NCBI GenBank assembly: GCA_900404475.1
Contig: OUQQ01000082.1
Span: forward strand, 1-64,000
Source of the DNA: Spongospora subterranea
Lineage: Eukaryota > Endomyxa > Phytomyxea > Plasmodiophorida > Plasmodiophoridae
Reading direction: 5' to 3'
DNA length: 64,000 bases
Part shown: positions 1 through 10,501 of the stretch, in pieces
Numbering within the stretch: position 1 is the stretch's first letter
Layout: every line of letters starts with the position of its first letter
Notes under the pieces: model-generated
Database searches by the model: none
Told to the model about the DNA's origin: nothing
What the model saw: the letters and a program-made list of their open reading frames with translations, nothing else
Made by a program: the position numbers and the translations under genes

Positions 1-404
1 AGAAATATACCTCACATAATCGGTCCCAGACTTCGTCGGGCGCCGTAGGGGTCTCTATCTCAGGATCCCATCCGAACCCGGAATTCTCTTTTATCGTTTT
101 GAAAAGTTTAAAATCTTTCTTCAGCTATAACAAGAGTAAACAAATTATATCTCTGCTGCTTTTGAACCTACGGAATCAACCCGGTGCTTTAACTGGGATT
201 TTTCAAAACCTGGGTATAAAGCAGCAAATTGTAAGCTCACTGCCACCCAGGCTTCCTTTTTCCATCCAGAGTCTGCATGCTTGCCGATGTCCGACTGCGT
301 CTGCAGCAACTCTATCAGGAACGTGTTCTTCGCTTAATCCCAGACAGCGCGAGTATTATCTTTTTTCGCCATGATTCTGTGCGAGGGTACCGGTGTTCAA
401 GACT

Positions 405-480
405 GTCTGGTAACTCCGCGTAATTGTACGCCAAACGGCGTTACGCCCTAACGGCGTTTTCAACCCCGTGGTTACCAGAC
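405..480. repeat. MITE-like palindromic element, about 76 bp
   Basis: The ends are inverted copies of each other: it begins GTCTGGTAAC and ends GTTACCAGAC. The interior is also nearly self-complementary, built round AAACGGCGTTA and its inverse. The trinucleotide ACT flanks both sides and would fit a 3-bp target-site duplication. It has no coding capacity. A small non-autonomous transposon is the simplest reading, but a single copy in one window cannot prove mobility. Confidence 0.5.
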
Positions 481-520
481 ACTCATTTGTATGGCGGGGC
501 CTCTGATTTAATTCGAATGA

Positions 521-557
521 TTGAATCCAGTCTTTTGAACGTCATGACTGGATTCAA
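521..557. repeat. Perfect 12-bp stem hairpin
   Basis: TTGAATCCAGTC at 521-532 is followed after 13 nt by its exact reverse complement at 546-557. Partial copies (GATCCAG, ATCCAGTC) follow up to about 600. It may be a repeat remnant. No neighbouring gene end supports calling it a terminator. Confidence 0.5.
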
Positions 558-620
558 AAACTGGCACGAACTTTTTGATCCAGCTTTTTGATCCAGTCTT
601 TTCTAGTGGCCCTTTTAAAA

Positions 621-1115
621 TTAGCCACCCTTGAAATTGCGTCGCACAGTATTCCATATATACAGTTCAACATTGTGTCGCAACCACTGTTGTTTCGTTT
701 GCACATCGGTTAGAGGCATTGCCTCTGTTATGACCAGGGATGCGTTGGCTTCCTCAATGGTCTTCAACGTGTTGATCAAACGTGCTTTTGCTCGTTTCTT
801 GGTATATTCTGGTGTTAACCGTTTCTTGACCCGTTGCCGATTTTTAGCGACAACCGGATGATCCCTGTCATAATGGCGTTCTTGAAACAAGGACGGCGTG
901 GTCGTCGCAGTCCAAGTTTTGATGTCTTCAGGATCCAATTCCGGATGCAGCAAGCGGCCCTTGCTCGTCAGCAGATGGCGCTTCAGATGTTGTAAGTCGA
1001 CGAACGACTTGCATGAGCACTTGAACACGCGCATAATGGTGTGTCCAAATAAGTGTTCACCTATTGTGAACGCCATTATGACAGGGATCATCCGGTTGTC
1101 GCTAAAAATCGGCAA
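621..1115 (-). CDS. Hypothetical basic zinc-finger-like ORF overlapping an inverted repeat
   Basis: This is an uninterrupted 164-codon frame. It has one possible C2H2-like motif (C-S-C, then H about ten residues later) followed by a Lys/Arg-rich segment that looks DNA-binding. I recognise no family. About a quarter of it lies in one arm of a perfect inverted repeat, so it could be a transposon-derived fragment rather than a cellular gene. The 60-80-codon plus-strand frames across it look like shadows. Confidence 0.25.
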   Translation of the reverse strand: MPIFSDNRMIPVIMAFTIGEHLFGHTIMRVFKCSCKSFVDLQHLKRHLLTSKGRLLHPELDPEDIKTWTATTTPSLFQERHYDRDHPVVAKNRQRVKKRLTPEYTKKRAKARLINTLKTIEEANASLVITEAMPLTDVQTKQQWLRHNVELYIWNTVRRNFKGG

Positions 1116-1183
1116 CGGGTCAAGAAACGGTTAACACCAGAATATACCAAGAAACGAGCAAAAGCACGTTTGATCAACACGTT
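766..1183. repeat. 116-bp perfect inverted repeat with 186-nt spacer
   Basis: Positions 766-881 and 1068-1183 are exact reverse complements over 116 bp. Both arms can therefore be read as the same basic peptide, rich in KNRQRVKKRLTPEYTKKR, in opposite directions. The minus-strand reading 621-1115 (164 codons) also contains a C-x-C...H-x(n)-H-like stretch (FKCSCKSF...LKRH). Identity this exact implies either a very recent inverted duplication or a fold-back assembly artefact. Confidence 0.8.
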
Positions 1184-1707
1184 TCCGTCAATTTTGCCCC
1201 AAAACGTAACTTTGTTCGTCTTGTCAGGACCTACCGAGTTACAATCATCTGGCCGCTTTCAGATTCAAACCATAGACCAGCATATTAGGAGAAATGAACT
1301 CAAACAAAACGTATACAATAGATCGACAGGTAGGATCATATCAGGTATGGTAGTACGGGGTAGAAATGTTCCTAGTGAATTCACAGAGGACACCAAGTCA
1401 TTCTGTCAGTCGACGAGGCCACGACATATCATTCTGATGGAGAAAGTAATATCTGATTTGTTCCATAATTTGAACAGATGGTATGACAGTTGAGTTGTTC
1501 TTTTCGTCGTCCATTTGGGACTCGGTTGAGCGGCCTCTTTCAGGCTCAGCTGAGCAATACGACGTAGAGCCCAGTGCAACGTAATCTGAACCCATATGCT
1601 GTTACGGTTTACAGTTGAGATTTCCAGTGCAGGTGAATGGGACTGCCGTATTAAACCGTTATATGGAGCTGTTAATCATATTACAGGTGGTGTTGGGTTA
1701 AGAGGGA

Positions 1708-3925
1708 ATGGCCATCAGACCCGAAGCCATTAAAAGCTCCTTCCTGACAGACCTTTACCGGACCAGGCTTCGCGCCAAAGTACACAATGACGATTCACTG
1801 TTTCCGCAAGTGCATGGAAACCTGCCGATGGAGCCAGAGGGAGAGCGTCATCCCGTTTCCCAAACCATCCCCGATGTCGCTATGATGCCATCATCGGTCA
1901 GACCGTACGGTCCAATTGTTAGCTCATTTGAGCTAATGAACACGTTCAGATTCAAAAGGCTGTTCCTTTAAGCAAAGCAATGACTGATGGTCCATCAACT
2001 GCAGCGTCTCAAGATTCGTTTAATATACCGCTTTCCTTTAACACTCCCTTGCAATCCATTACGGGTGGAAATTACGAGTGCGGGTCCCAATTTGGGTGCA
2101 GAGATTCAATCTCGAATGAGACCTATTCAAACTCAGAGCAATATGAGCCTCAACGGCGAGAGGATATATTTTTTTCGAAACTGGGTACTCAAAGTAACTC
2201 TTCAGATGTGCAGCAACTTTTAAATGCACTTCAAGTGGCCCATGAAAACGTTGCCGTTTGCCAGGAGGAGCTGCGGTCGTCTATTCGTGAGTTTTCTGAA
2301 TACAAGCTTCAAGCCGAAGCATCTGTTCAGCGTCTGCAGCTTGAGATCGAAACGTTAAGGGCTTGCCATATAACTAACGAAGGCCAAAGCCGATCGGGAG
2401 CGCTATCTTATGTCAAACTCTCAATTCCTATCAGGTTTTCAGATATGCGCTCTCAGCTTTCCAAACTCAAAGAATCAATACTTGTGGTACGGGAGTTTTT
2501 CGATATATCCCTTCGAAAACTTGCTCGTCGGCTACAACAGCAAGCACAAAAATCAGTGGAGACCGCTTTCCTGAATACAGCTCGTCTAACATACGATCTC
2601 GGAGAAGCACGTCGCGAAAAATCCCTGATGGAGGTTCGTTCATTCACAAAAGTTCTGAATCTCTTTAATGGAACAGTTCATCAGACTCTTTATAAAAAAG
2701 AAATGGTGCTGAGAAGGTTATTACATGACGAAGTTTTGAGATTAAAAGGCTCGAACCGGGTGATATCCCGTATTAGGCCCGTTGCTGATTGTGAGCGTAT
2801 GTCCCAACTGGCTCCAATACTGCATTGCGACACTCATGATTCAACATCATTGACTCTTACTAATCCTATAACTGGGTCGCAGTCACAACATGAGTTTGAT
2901 TTAGTTGTACGCGACAGGGAATCTTTACGATTGGTCATTTTTGTCTTACCTTTTCATAGATTGGTGATCATGGGTCTCAAGAATCGGTATTTGCCCCTAT
3001 CCGGGACCTCATTGTTTCCGCGTTAGACGGATTTCCAGTTTCTATATTTGCCTACGGTGCAGCAGGTATATAATTCATTCTGACTGCTTTTACAATGTTC
3101 AACGAGTGTTGATTTAGGAAGTGGGAAGACATACACAATGTCTGGTACTCCTGCCAACCCCGGTATGACCTTTTTGACCATGAAATCCCTTTTTGGCTTA
3201 ATAGATACTCGATCAACTACCCATCGTTATCAAGTATCTCTCAGCATTATAGAGCTATATAACAAATTAGTGTTTGACCTACTTTCAAATCCCGATCGCA
3301 CCGTGCATTGCGAACTATCACTTGACGCAGACGAAAAAGGTGTTGTTGATGTGAAAGGCGCTCTGGAAGTCGAAGTCAATACATGGACTGCAATGGAACA
3401 GGGTTTATGGAGAGGTCTACGAGCATCCATCAGCGACAGGAGTTCGCGATCGCATTGCATTGTAAGGGTTAAAATCGATGGTATCTGTCAAGCAACAGGC
3501 ACAAAATACCAGAGCCGTCTAAACCTTGTTGATCTTGCGGGAAGCGAAAATATGGATACGGCCGGGCTCTCTGGTGTTAGGATATCCGGAAACAAGCATA
3601 TTAACAAATCTGTAATATCCTTAGGTGGAATTTTTCGGGCGATGAGCTCAAAGCGCGCTCATATTCCTTTCCGGTACGTTGTTACCCATACCAAGCCATT
3701 AGTTTCCGATTTGCATTACCCAGGGATAACAAACTTACATATCTGCTCTCCGACGCTCTTTCTGGTGAGGCAAAGACAGTCGTAATCTTTTGCATGAGCC
3801 CATGCGCAACGCAGCTATCAGAAACGTTGAATTCAATACAATTTGCAACAATGCTTCGGTCACTTCGGCAACCTTCAGAGGATGAAGTCAGAAACGAAGG
3901 CAGCACTCCAGGAAATAATATATAA
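1708..3925 (+). CDS. Kinesin-14 (C-terminal motor, Kar3/Ncd type)
   Basis: Minus-end-directed microtubule motor, expected at spindle poles and on cytoplasmic microtubules. Exons: 1708-1896, 1959-2906, 2960-3065, 3118-3673, 3724-3925 (2001 nt, 666 aa). The introns are 50 to 62 nt, and one cuts the P-loop codon. Residues 1 to about 150 are Ser/Thr-rich and disordered, about 150 to 300 form a coiled coil, and the motor domain ends the protein, as in kinesin-14. Visible motor motifs: FAYG-AAGSGKTYTM (P-loop, with AA where QT is usual), SSRSH (switch I), LVDLAGSE (switch II), NKSVISLG and PFRDNKLTYLL. The first exon is an inference: a 62-nt intron at 1897-1958 joins it in frame. If that is wrong, translation starts at 1980. 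The stop lies 54 nt from the stop of the convergent bromodomain gene, so the 3' UTRs must overlap or be very short. Confidence 0.92.
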
Positions 3926-3979
3926 AACAGATAGTGGTTATTTATCAGTATGGATTATGCTAAATGAATATTAGTCTAT

Positions 3980-6900
3980 TTAGATCGAAATGCCATCAAT
4001 GGAAACTGCAAATGATCCTTGCATGCCAATGATATGTAAGGATGCTCGAGGGTCGACATTGCCGACAGATGACTGCGCCAAATAAAAACCTTGCTTGAAC
4101 CATTGCAGACTTGAGGCCGTTGGAAGCGCAGGCAACATGAGGGTTGTGTCCGCCTCGGTCAAAGGTTCACACAATGCATCAAACGCATCCCTGCGCTTCA
4201 ACATTGCTTGAGCATGTTCTAGATCACTTATGACCCTAATTAGCGACTGCCATTCTTTGCCGCTAAGAGGAGAAATACTAATCTGAAGCTGTGATGAAAC
4301 AATTTCTTCGGAGTGCAAGACAAGGTAAAGAACTTCCACAGGGATGCCCTCAATGTAAAAGTTCAGCCTCCTCAACTGATATGATACAGGAGTATCAGGA
4401 TGCAGACGTCGTAAACCGAGTGCCCTCCTTGTTGCTGAATCTATGGCTGATCTGGGCAATGCTAAAGTAAAGGCCATCGTAGAACATCCGTGCATGTAGA
4501 TATCGCGATTGGGCAATGCCAGAGGCAAATTCAAAGCAGAATCCTCGATCATCGATGTTGGAAAACATGGATCCTTTGAGCACACGACTACATCCTCAGG
4601 GACGTTGTTGGGGCTAGGATCGATATCCATAGCATCACTTTTAGCGAAAGAAAAAAAGATGGACGAATTCGATTTGCAGTTTCTGAATTTCGAGCCATTC
4701 GGCCTAACCTTAGACTGAGGACCGAAGCGAAGCTTAATTCCGTTAGATCCAGGGGCGAGGAGATCCGTAGATTGCTGAACGAGCGAACCGGAGTCGTTTT
4801 CCTTCTTCGACTCATCCGAAGAGCTGGTTAAAATTGAGGACGGAGTCAGCCGGAGAGCTTGAACCTTTGCGCGAATTACAGGCACAATCTTTCGACGCAT
4901 CATGGCTGACATCGGAACTCTAGGGGGTAAAGTTTTGAAGACGAGCTCTTCCCCTGGTGACGGATGAGGAGGCTTTTTGAGAAACTTCTTCGGCAACGAA
5001 GCAGGCATCTTCGAATGCTTTCCTAGGAGCGGAGAAGAGGACTCTAGCGTCAACTCCAACGACTGCGCTGGCCTGGGACGTTTCAATTCTGAAGTATTTT
5101 GCTTCGCAGCCTTTTGCACAACTTGAAGCCGCTTATCTTCACGTACTTTTTCCTTTTGCGCCTTAAGTTGTCGCTTGTGCTCGGCTTTTGCCTTAATTTC
5201 GTTCAGGGATGCTTGGATATCGACCTTTTCCAAATTCGCCTCAAAAATTACGCTCATCCTATCTCCCAACGTGCGGATCAGGGTCCCTTCTGCATTGTAG
5301 GCAGCACAGTTCGAAAAAATCAATCTGACATCAGCGACGTATTTTTCCGCAGTTTCATAGTAGCCGTCTAAAAGTCGCGCCTCCACAGTTCCTAAATCCA
5401 TGGGCTGAGGACAGAAATTCACATATTCCGGATACAAAGTTTGATCGACCGGAAAATGGAAGATCTGTTGACTGTCCATTTTCTTCAGGCGCCTGATAAG
5501 ATGAACACTGGGAGTCGGAGCTGGACGTTTTGGTGTAGGCTTCGTAACAGGAGCCGGTGCGTCAACAGAAATGGGCTCAACATGCAAATCCGAGAGAACC
5601 AAACGACTTGCTCGTTCAAACGCTTCGAGAAATACTGATCTGCAGTTTATGGCGACTTCCGAGAGTTCACGATTCGTTTCACCATGATAAGCACAGCAAT
5701 TCGCCCAGATGAGATCCACGTCGGATAAAAAATGCTCGATCGAAGCATATACACCAGCATCCAGCTTCCTGTTTATGGTCTGCAGATCTCGAGGAGAACT
5801 AACCCGGTCATAATATTCTACCAAATTAAAAATAATTGGATTAACTGGTTCCGCAAAAAGACGACCATAATCGAATACTCCGACTTCGGCTAAAGCTGAT
5901 TTTGCAGCACCTACCCATGGCTGATCCCGATTCGATTTTGCAAATTCACCGGGAAACGCCTCAAGAAATGAGGTTTCCACATGAAACAGCAGGAATCTTG
6001 ATGCAATCTTGGTCAAAATAGGGGTTCCTGGGTACCTCAATGCGTTGAGAAATACAAGATTGACGTCGCTGACAAAATCATTTGGAGTAGGATACCGATC
6101 CGCATCAAGGTTCTTTCGAACAGTCTTCAAATCCATCCGAGTTGAAACATAGTTATCGTAGCCTACATAATTGTACAACGCCGGGTCAAGCGGGTCCATA
6201 AAATCCCCTGATAACTCCAGGGCGCAAACCGACCGAAGAATGCCGGAACATAGACGAGAAGATGAGCGCGTCATTGGCATAGATGGAATAAATGATGCAC
6301 TAGAGTCTACAACTGCGGTTTGAGAGCGAGCTGGGGTCATCGGAGAAGAAGAAGGTACTGTCGAATTTGATAGAAGCGTTAAAGAAGGCAGTGCTGGGGG
6401 AAGAGCCGGGTCTTTACTTTCTGGAGCTGCAGCAGCTTTTATACCGAGTCCTTCCTTTACAGCGGAAACGTCTTCAATAGCAATTGGATCAGCAGATACC
6501 CTTCCCATATCATTGGCAGATGATAACTCGGCGACAGATTTTACCTGGACGCTTGCAGTGTCATCAGACTTGACGAAAACAGGAGACGAAACTTTTGTTA
6601 TCGGGACGCCTGCATCAGTATCTGCCAGCGACGGCGTTGCCGGAGGCGCCATAATCACAGGGGCCGAAACAGCTGGACCCAACAACGGCAGCAGATCGCG
6701 TTCAAATTTTTGCGACAGCGTGTTGGCGAGATCGACAATAGGAGAAGGCCCGTTGAAAATTCGACAATTCTCCCAGATTTGTGTAACGTCTGCAATAAAG
6801 TCATGATCCGAGATGTATAAGTCTTTTTGTATGTTGCTCTGCAAAAAGATTGAAAAAAGACCTAGAAATATTTTGAGATGCAGACCTTAACCGTGCGCAG

Positions 6901-8072
6901 ATCCATTGGCCTGGAAATCGTTTGTTTATAACCAACGACCGAATCAGGGACAGGATCGCGAAATATTTGGGACCGTTTATCCTTTATGAGCTTGTTAACG
7001 ATGTTTAAGCACACGGATTTTTGAATTGAGGTTTGCGGTATTGTTAACTTCAGAGTGATCGGTGTCGAAACTTCCTACAATACCACATTCAACACGCATT
7101 AGAAACTAACCACGAATATGATCACAATTGGTGATGAAATGGGCTTCGGATCCTGGGCCGTTGGAGGAATGAGAACAATAGGGGGAAGTTTCTGTGCAGA
7201 CTTTGGGGACACATCATCGATGACGACAACGCTGGATCCCATGTCCGAAAGCGCTTTAGAGAAGTATTTTTCGAATTTCGCACTCAGTTTTCCAGCCTGA
7301 CGAGACAACTTATCGTGGCCATTGTACAGGATGCAATTATTCCAAATACGGCGGACTTCACCTGCGAAATGTCCAGCGGTGTCATAGCCATGCAGTTCGA
7401 GCTTGGCCTAAATTAAGCAAAGCTAAATGACATTTTCAAAGAAAAACTCTGAGAAGCTCTCACTTCGACAACGGAGAGAGCAATGGGATCAGAAACGTTC
7501 TCATAATAATCGGGATATCTTTCGGGATCGACGCAATATATGAACGGTTCGAGAGCCTTTTCGAATTTCTTTTTCATTCGAGAGATCATGTCCATCAGTA
7601 TTGCAATATTCGCATCCGATAACGGAACCTTTTCATGTTCGGCAATATCGTTTGGTACATTAATATGAAACGAGACCCTGGGGGCATCTTCCTGAAATTT
7701 GCTCTTCCATTGCTTGCAGACAAGGCTGCGCATGCATTTTGCAGCTTTGTACACGTCGGATCCGGTCGACGCTGGACCATTGAACAGCAACGCATTGTTG
7801 AAACACACCATGATATCGATCCCAGCATCAGAGGCAGATGTATATTCATTAGAAGATAGTTTTGCCTAAAGCAATCCATGTTAACCGAGTGTTTAAATGA
7901 GGAAACCATTAGCAACCTCTACGGTTCCTAAGTCCATTGGCGTTCGAATCAGAAACGGATACAGTGGTATATGCAGTTCTGTCGGATTAACTGGGTACTT
8001 GAAGTAAACATAGCCAGGTTCCTTTTTCAAGCGCCCCAGGATGGATAGCAGTGTCTGCTTCCATGTCCCCAT
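3980..8072 (-). CDS. Six-bromodomain (polybromo-like) protein
   Basis: Bromodomains bind acetylated lysines on histones. Polybromo/Rsc proteins use several to target SWI/SNF-class remodellers. Six tandem bromodomains can be read. Domain 1 starts in the first exon (ending at about 7932) and continues to about 7700; domain 2 lies at about 7620-7240, domain 3 at about 7020-6660. Domains 4, 5 and 6 lie in the long last exon at about 6250-5960, 5890-5600 and 5500-5210. In domains 1, 2 and 3 an intron separates the ZA loop from helix B, a shared position that suggests internal duplication. The acetyl-lysine Asn is present in domains 1, 2, 3 and 6 (LFNG, LYNG, IFNG, AYNA) but is Pro in domain 4 (RYPG) and His in domain 5 (AYHG). 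The last 400 residues hold a basic coiled coil and an unrecognised globular tail. No BAH or HMG domain is visible, unlike animal PBRM1. The start at 8072 is the first in-frame ATG before domain 1. Confidence 0.88.
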
Positions 8073-8948
8073 TAGTATAAGAACATGCCCGGACCAAGAC
8101 TGCTCTGAGCCCTATCGGACAAACGTTTACTGGACTCCGATGGTTAGGTGCCCGCTGAGGACAGCTGTTGCACAAGTCTCGCCGTCGCCAGCTACTGGCT
8201 AATTTGGATCGCCGCCGAATTACAGATAATATCGGCACTGATGGTTTAGAGGCTGCGCATTATGCAGGCAGCCCCTCGGAGCATTGGTGGTGGTGCCTGG
8301 TGGTGCCTGGTGGTGCCTGGTGGTGCCTGGTGGTGCAACCTGTCTGACGTTCGTGTCGTTAACATAGGTAGCGCTTCAACCAGTCTTGCCCAGGAATGGT
8401 TCTTCAACGTCTGCTGTCTGCTGTATTCAACGAATTCGTGTGCCTTTGTCAGACAAGTGTTTCGTCGAGTATTTTTCCTTGCAGTCAATTTCAGTTCGGC
8501 GGTGCTCATAACGAATATTCATGACCCAGTCCACGAGGATGTCCTTCCTTTGTTTTTTCGATAAAATTTCAGTGTGGTTTGTCGTTTGATAACTTCCGTT
8601 GAAAGTTGGCGCTTCATGAATTCTCCTTCGAGTTTTGCTTTGAGCGTCAATTCTTGTCCAGGTTGCAGAGCAACGGCAAGTCAGTAAATAAAACCGGATT
8701 TCATGTGCAATAAACCAATCATGCTATTACACTCTGTTACTGATCGAACATCTTTTCATCCGCTTTCTTCGAGTGTTTGATCCGTTCCGGTTCTTAAACC
8801 ATGGGCGCCGCGTACAGTAATGAAACGAAACACTTCACTGGCTATCTCTTAATGCCAAATCGGATTGAACTCATTCTGCAATTGCTTCTGCGACATATCA
8901 TTATCAAAGGGCGTACGGCAGTTTGGGGCACTTCTTGCCGGGTGGGCA
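8073..8948. other. Divergent intergenic region between bromodomain and Aim32-like genes
   Basis: This holds both 5' flanks. Apart from a 10-bp tandem repeat near 8286 I see no convincing gene. The frames read here (8246-8509 minus, 8262-8564 plus, 8801-8983 plus) have no recognisable domain and cover the repeat or the 5' flank. Confidence 0.5.
8286..8336. repeat. Tandem repeat, five copies of a 10-bp unit
   Basis: The unit GGTGGTGCCT is repeated about five times without change, then breaks into GGTGGTGCAACC. It sits in the shared promoter region of two divergent genes. Such a short perfect array should vary in copy number. Confidence 0.85.
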
Positions 8949-10241
8949 ATGCTCTCACAACAGTCGCGAAAGATCTGGGTTAAACCAGTTGTTTGTGGCC
9001 TATCGGTGCTCGTTCCCGCTGCCGCTGCTGTGGGATATTACTTTTGGCGACGGCGATCGTCGCTGCCGCCATTGGACAAACTAGATGCGGAACCTGCACC
9101 ATTGACATTCACCCCTTATAGTCGTCACCTAATGATTGGGACAGGAATGAAAGTCGGCCTTTTTCTTCAAAACCATATTTATCTCAGTGTTTTCTCTTGT
9201 GAACGTCATGCACGAGATTTGTTTTTGATAATGTTTAAATTTGCCAACTGAATATGTTCTGTTTGATTTTGTCATGTTTATATTCCTTGTTTCATATTCA
9301 CCTCCAAGCTTAAAAAACTCTTTTATATTGTTTTATTAATTGAAAAGACAATGTTTTGTTGTCTCCCAGATCAGGGCATACGTATTTTATGGTGAACAAT
9401 AATGCACTCGTATTACGGTTTTCATTAGATTTTTATCCCTGGCACCTGGCACCATGTTTATCGGAACACCTAATCTGGTTATCTTCAGGCATCCGATTGG
9501 CCTGCCGACTGGAATACCACTGAACTAGGAACCAGATTCAAAGCAGCACTTCGTGAATCAAAAAAGGGCGATATAAAAGTAACTGCTTGTGACGCCCCCC
9601 TTGGAACCGTCAGTGATAACTCTCCATTCCCAATACATAACAATAATGTGAATATTCAGGTTTTTGTCTTTCCTGATTGTCACCTCTACGATTTTGGGCA
9701 TGAGGGTCCAAACATGGCACAAATTCTTCACTTAATGAACGTCGATACCGAAAAAACAAACAAACTTCCAAGTGTTTCGTCAATCGCATCAAAGTTTCAA
9801 ATCACGCAACCAATGCTTACAAATAGTATTTTAATCAATCATCCCAGGTTTACCATATTCGTCTGCTGCCATGCTGCGCGCGATGCCCGTTGCGGATCAT
9901 GCGGTCCTGTACTTGTCGATGCACTGAAAACTGAAATCGCGTCTCGCGGTATTTTAGCTAATGTATATTCCTGCTCGCATATCGGTAATGACTACTCACT
10001 GTTGTTCAACGTGTGCCGCTTAATGAATCTATTTTTGAAAGGTGGTCACCAGTTTGCTGGTAATCTGATCGTATTCGGTCACGGAGATGGAGGAAACTGG
10101 TTTGGTTACGTGAACCCATCCCGCATTCCTGGCATCCTTAACTGGATGGTAACTGGCGATCGGAGCGATCCCATTTTCGCCAAGACCTGGCGCGGTTGCA
10201 TGGCGACATCTGAAAGTTGTGATATTGAAGAGTACCCATAG
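8949..10241 (+). CDS. Aim32 / sucrase-ferredoxin-like [2Fe-2S] thioredoxin-fold protein
   Basis: Family members are thioredoxin-fold iron-sulfur proteins; yeast Aim32 is mitochondrial and linked to redox quality control of imported proteins. Exons 8949-9152, 9489-9984 and 10042-10241 give 900 nt (299 aa; yeast Aim32 is about 310). Residues about 13-33 form a membrane helix (VVCGLSVLVPAAAAVGYYFW) followed by RRR. The C-terminal domain carries C-x8-C (in FVCCHAARDARCGSC) and, across the second intron, H-x3-H in SHIGGHQFAGN, the 2Cys-2His cluster ligands of this family. YSRHLMIGTG...SDWP matches the usual central segment. The first intron (336 nt, donor GTCGGC) is weaker than the second (57 nt). 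The start is the first ATG in frame; an upstream ATG at 8801 is out of frame and I found no splice that joins it. Confidence 0.82.
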
Positions 10242-10489
10242 TGTGCATAAACCCTTTTCGTTTGCAGACACGCTTGTTCTCGAGTGAGGGTAAAATTTTC
10301 ATGCATCATGCAGCTAGTTGAGTCATGGAGTCGGCTAACAAATTTCTCTCAAGTGTGACGTCATGGTTTTCAATTCACCTCATAGCAGTGAAAAATGAAT
10401 GACTCGGCCTGCGCTACGTCTTTGTTATCCATTATACAATTAATCGGTCGTATTTGACAACAGTTCTCTTTAATTTACTCTAAGCCTCA

Positions 10490-10500
10490 ACGTTATATAA
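10490..10500 (+). promoter_or_regulatory. TATA-like motif just upstream of the repeat-protein ATG
   Basis: The string GTTATATAAC ends directly before the ATG at 10502. It resembles a TATA box, but it is closer to the start codon than expected unless the leader is extremely short, so it may be only AT-rich leader sequence. Confidence 0.2.
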
Positions 10501-10501
10501 C

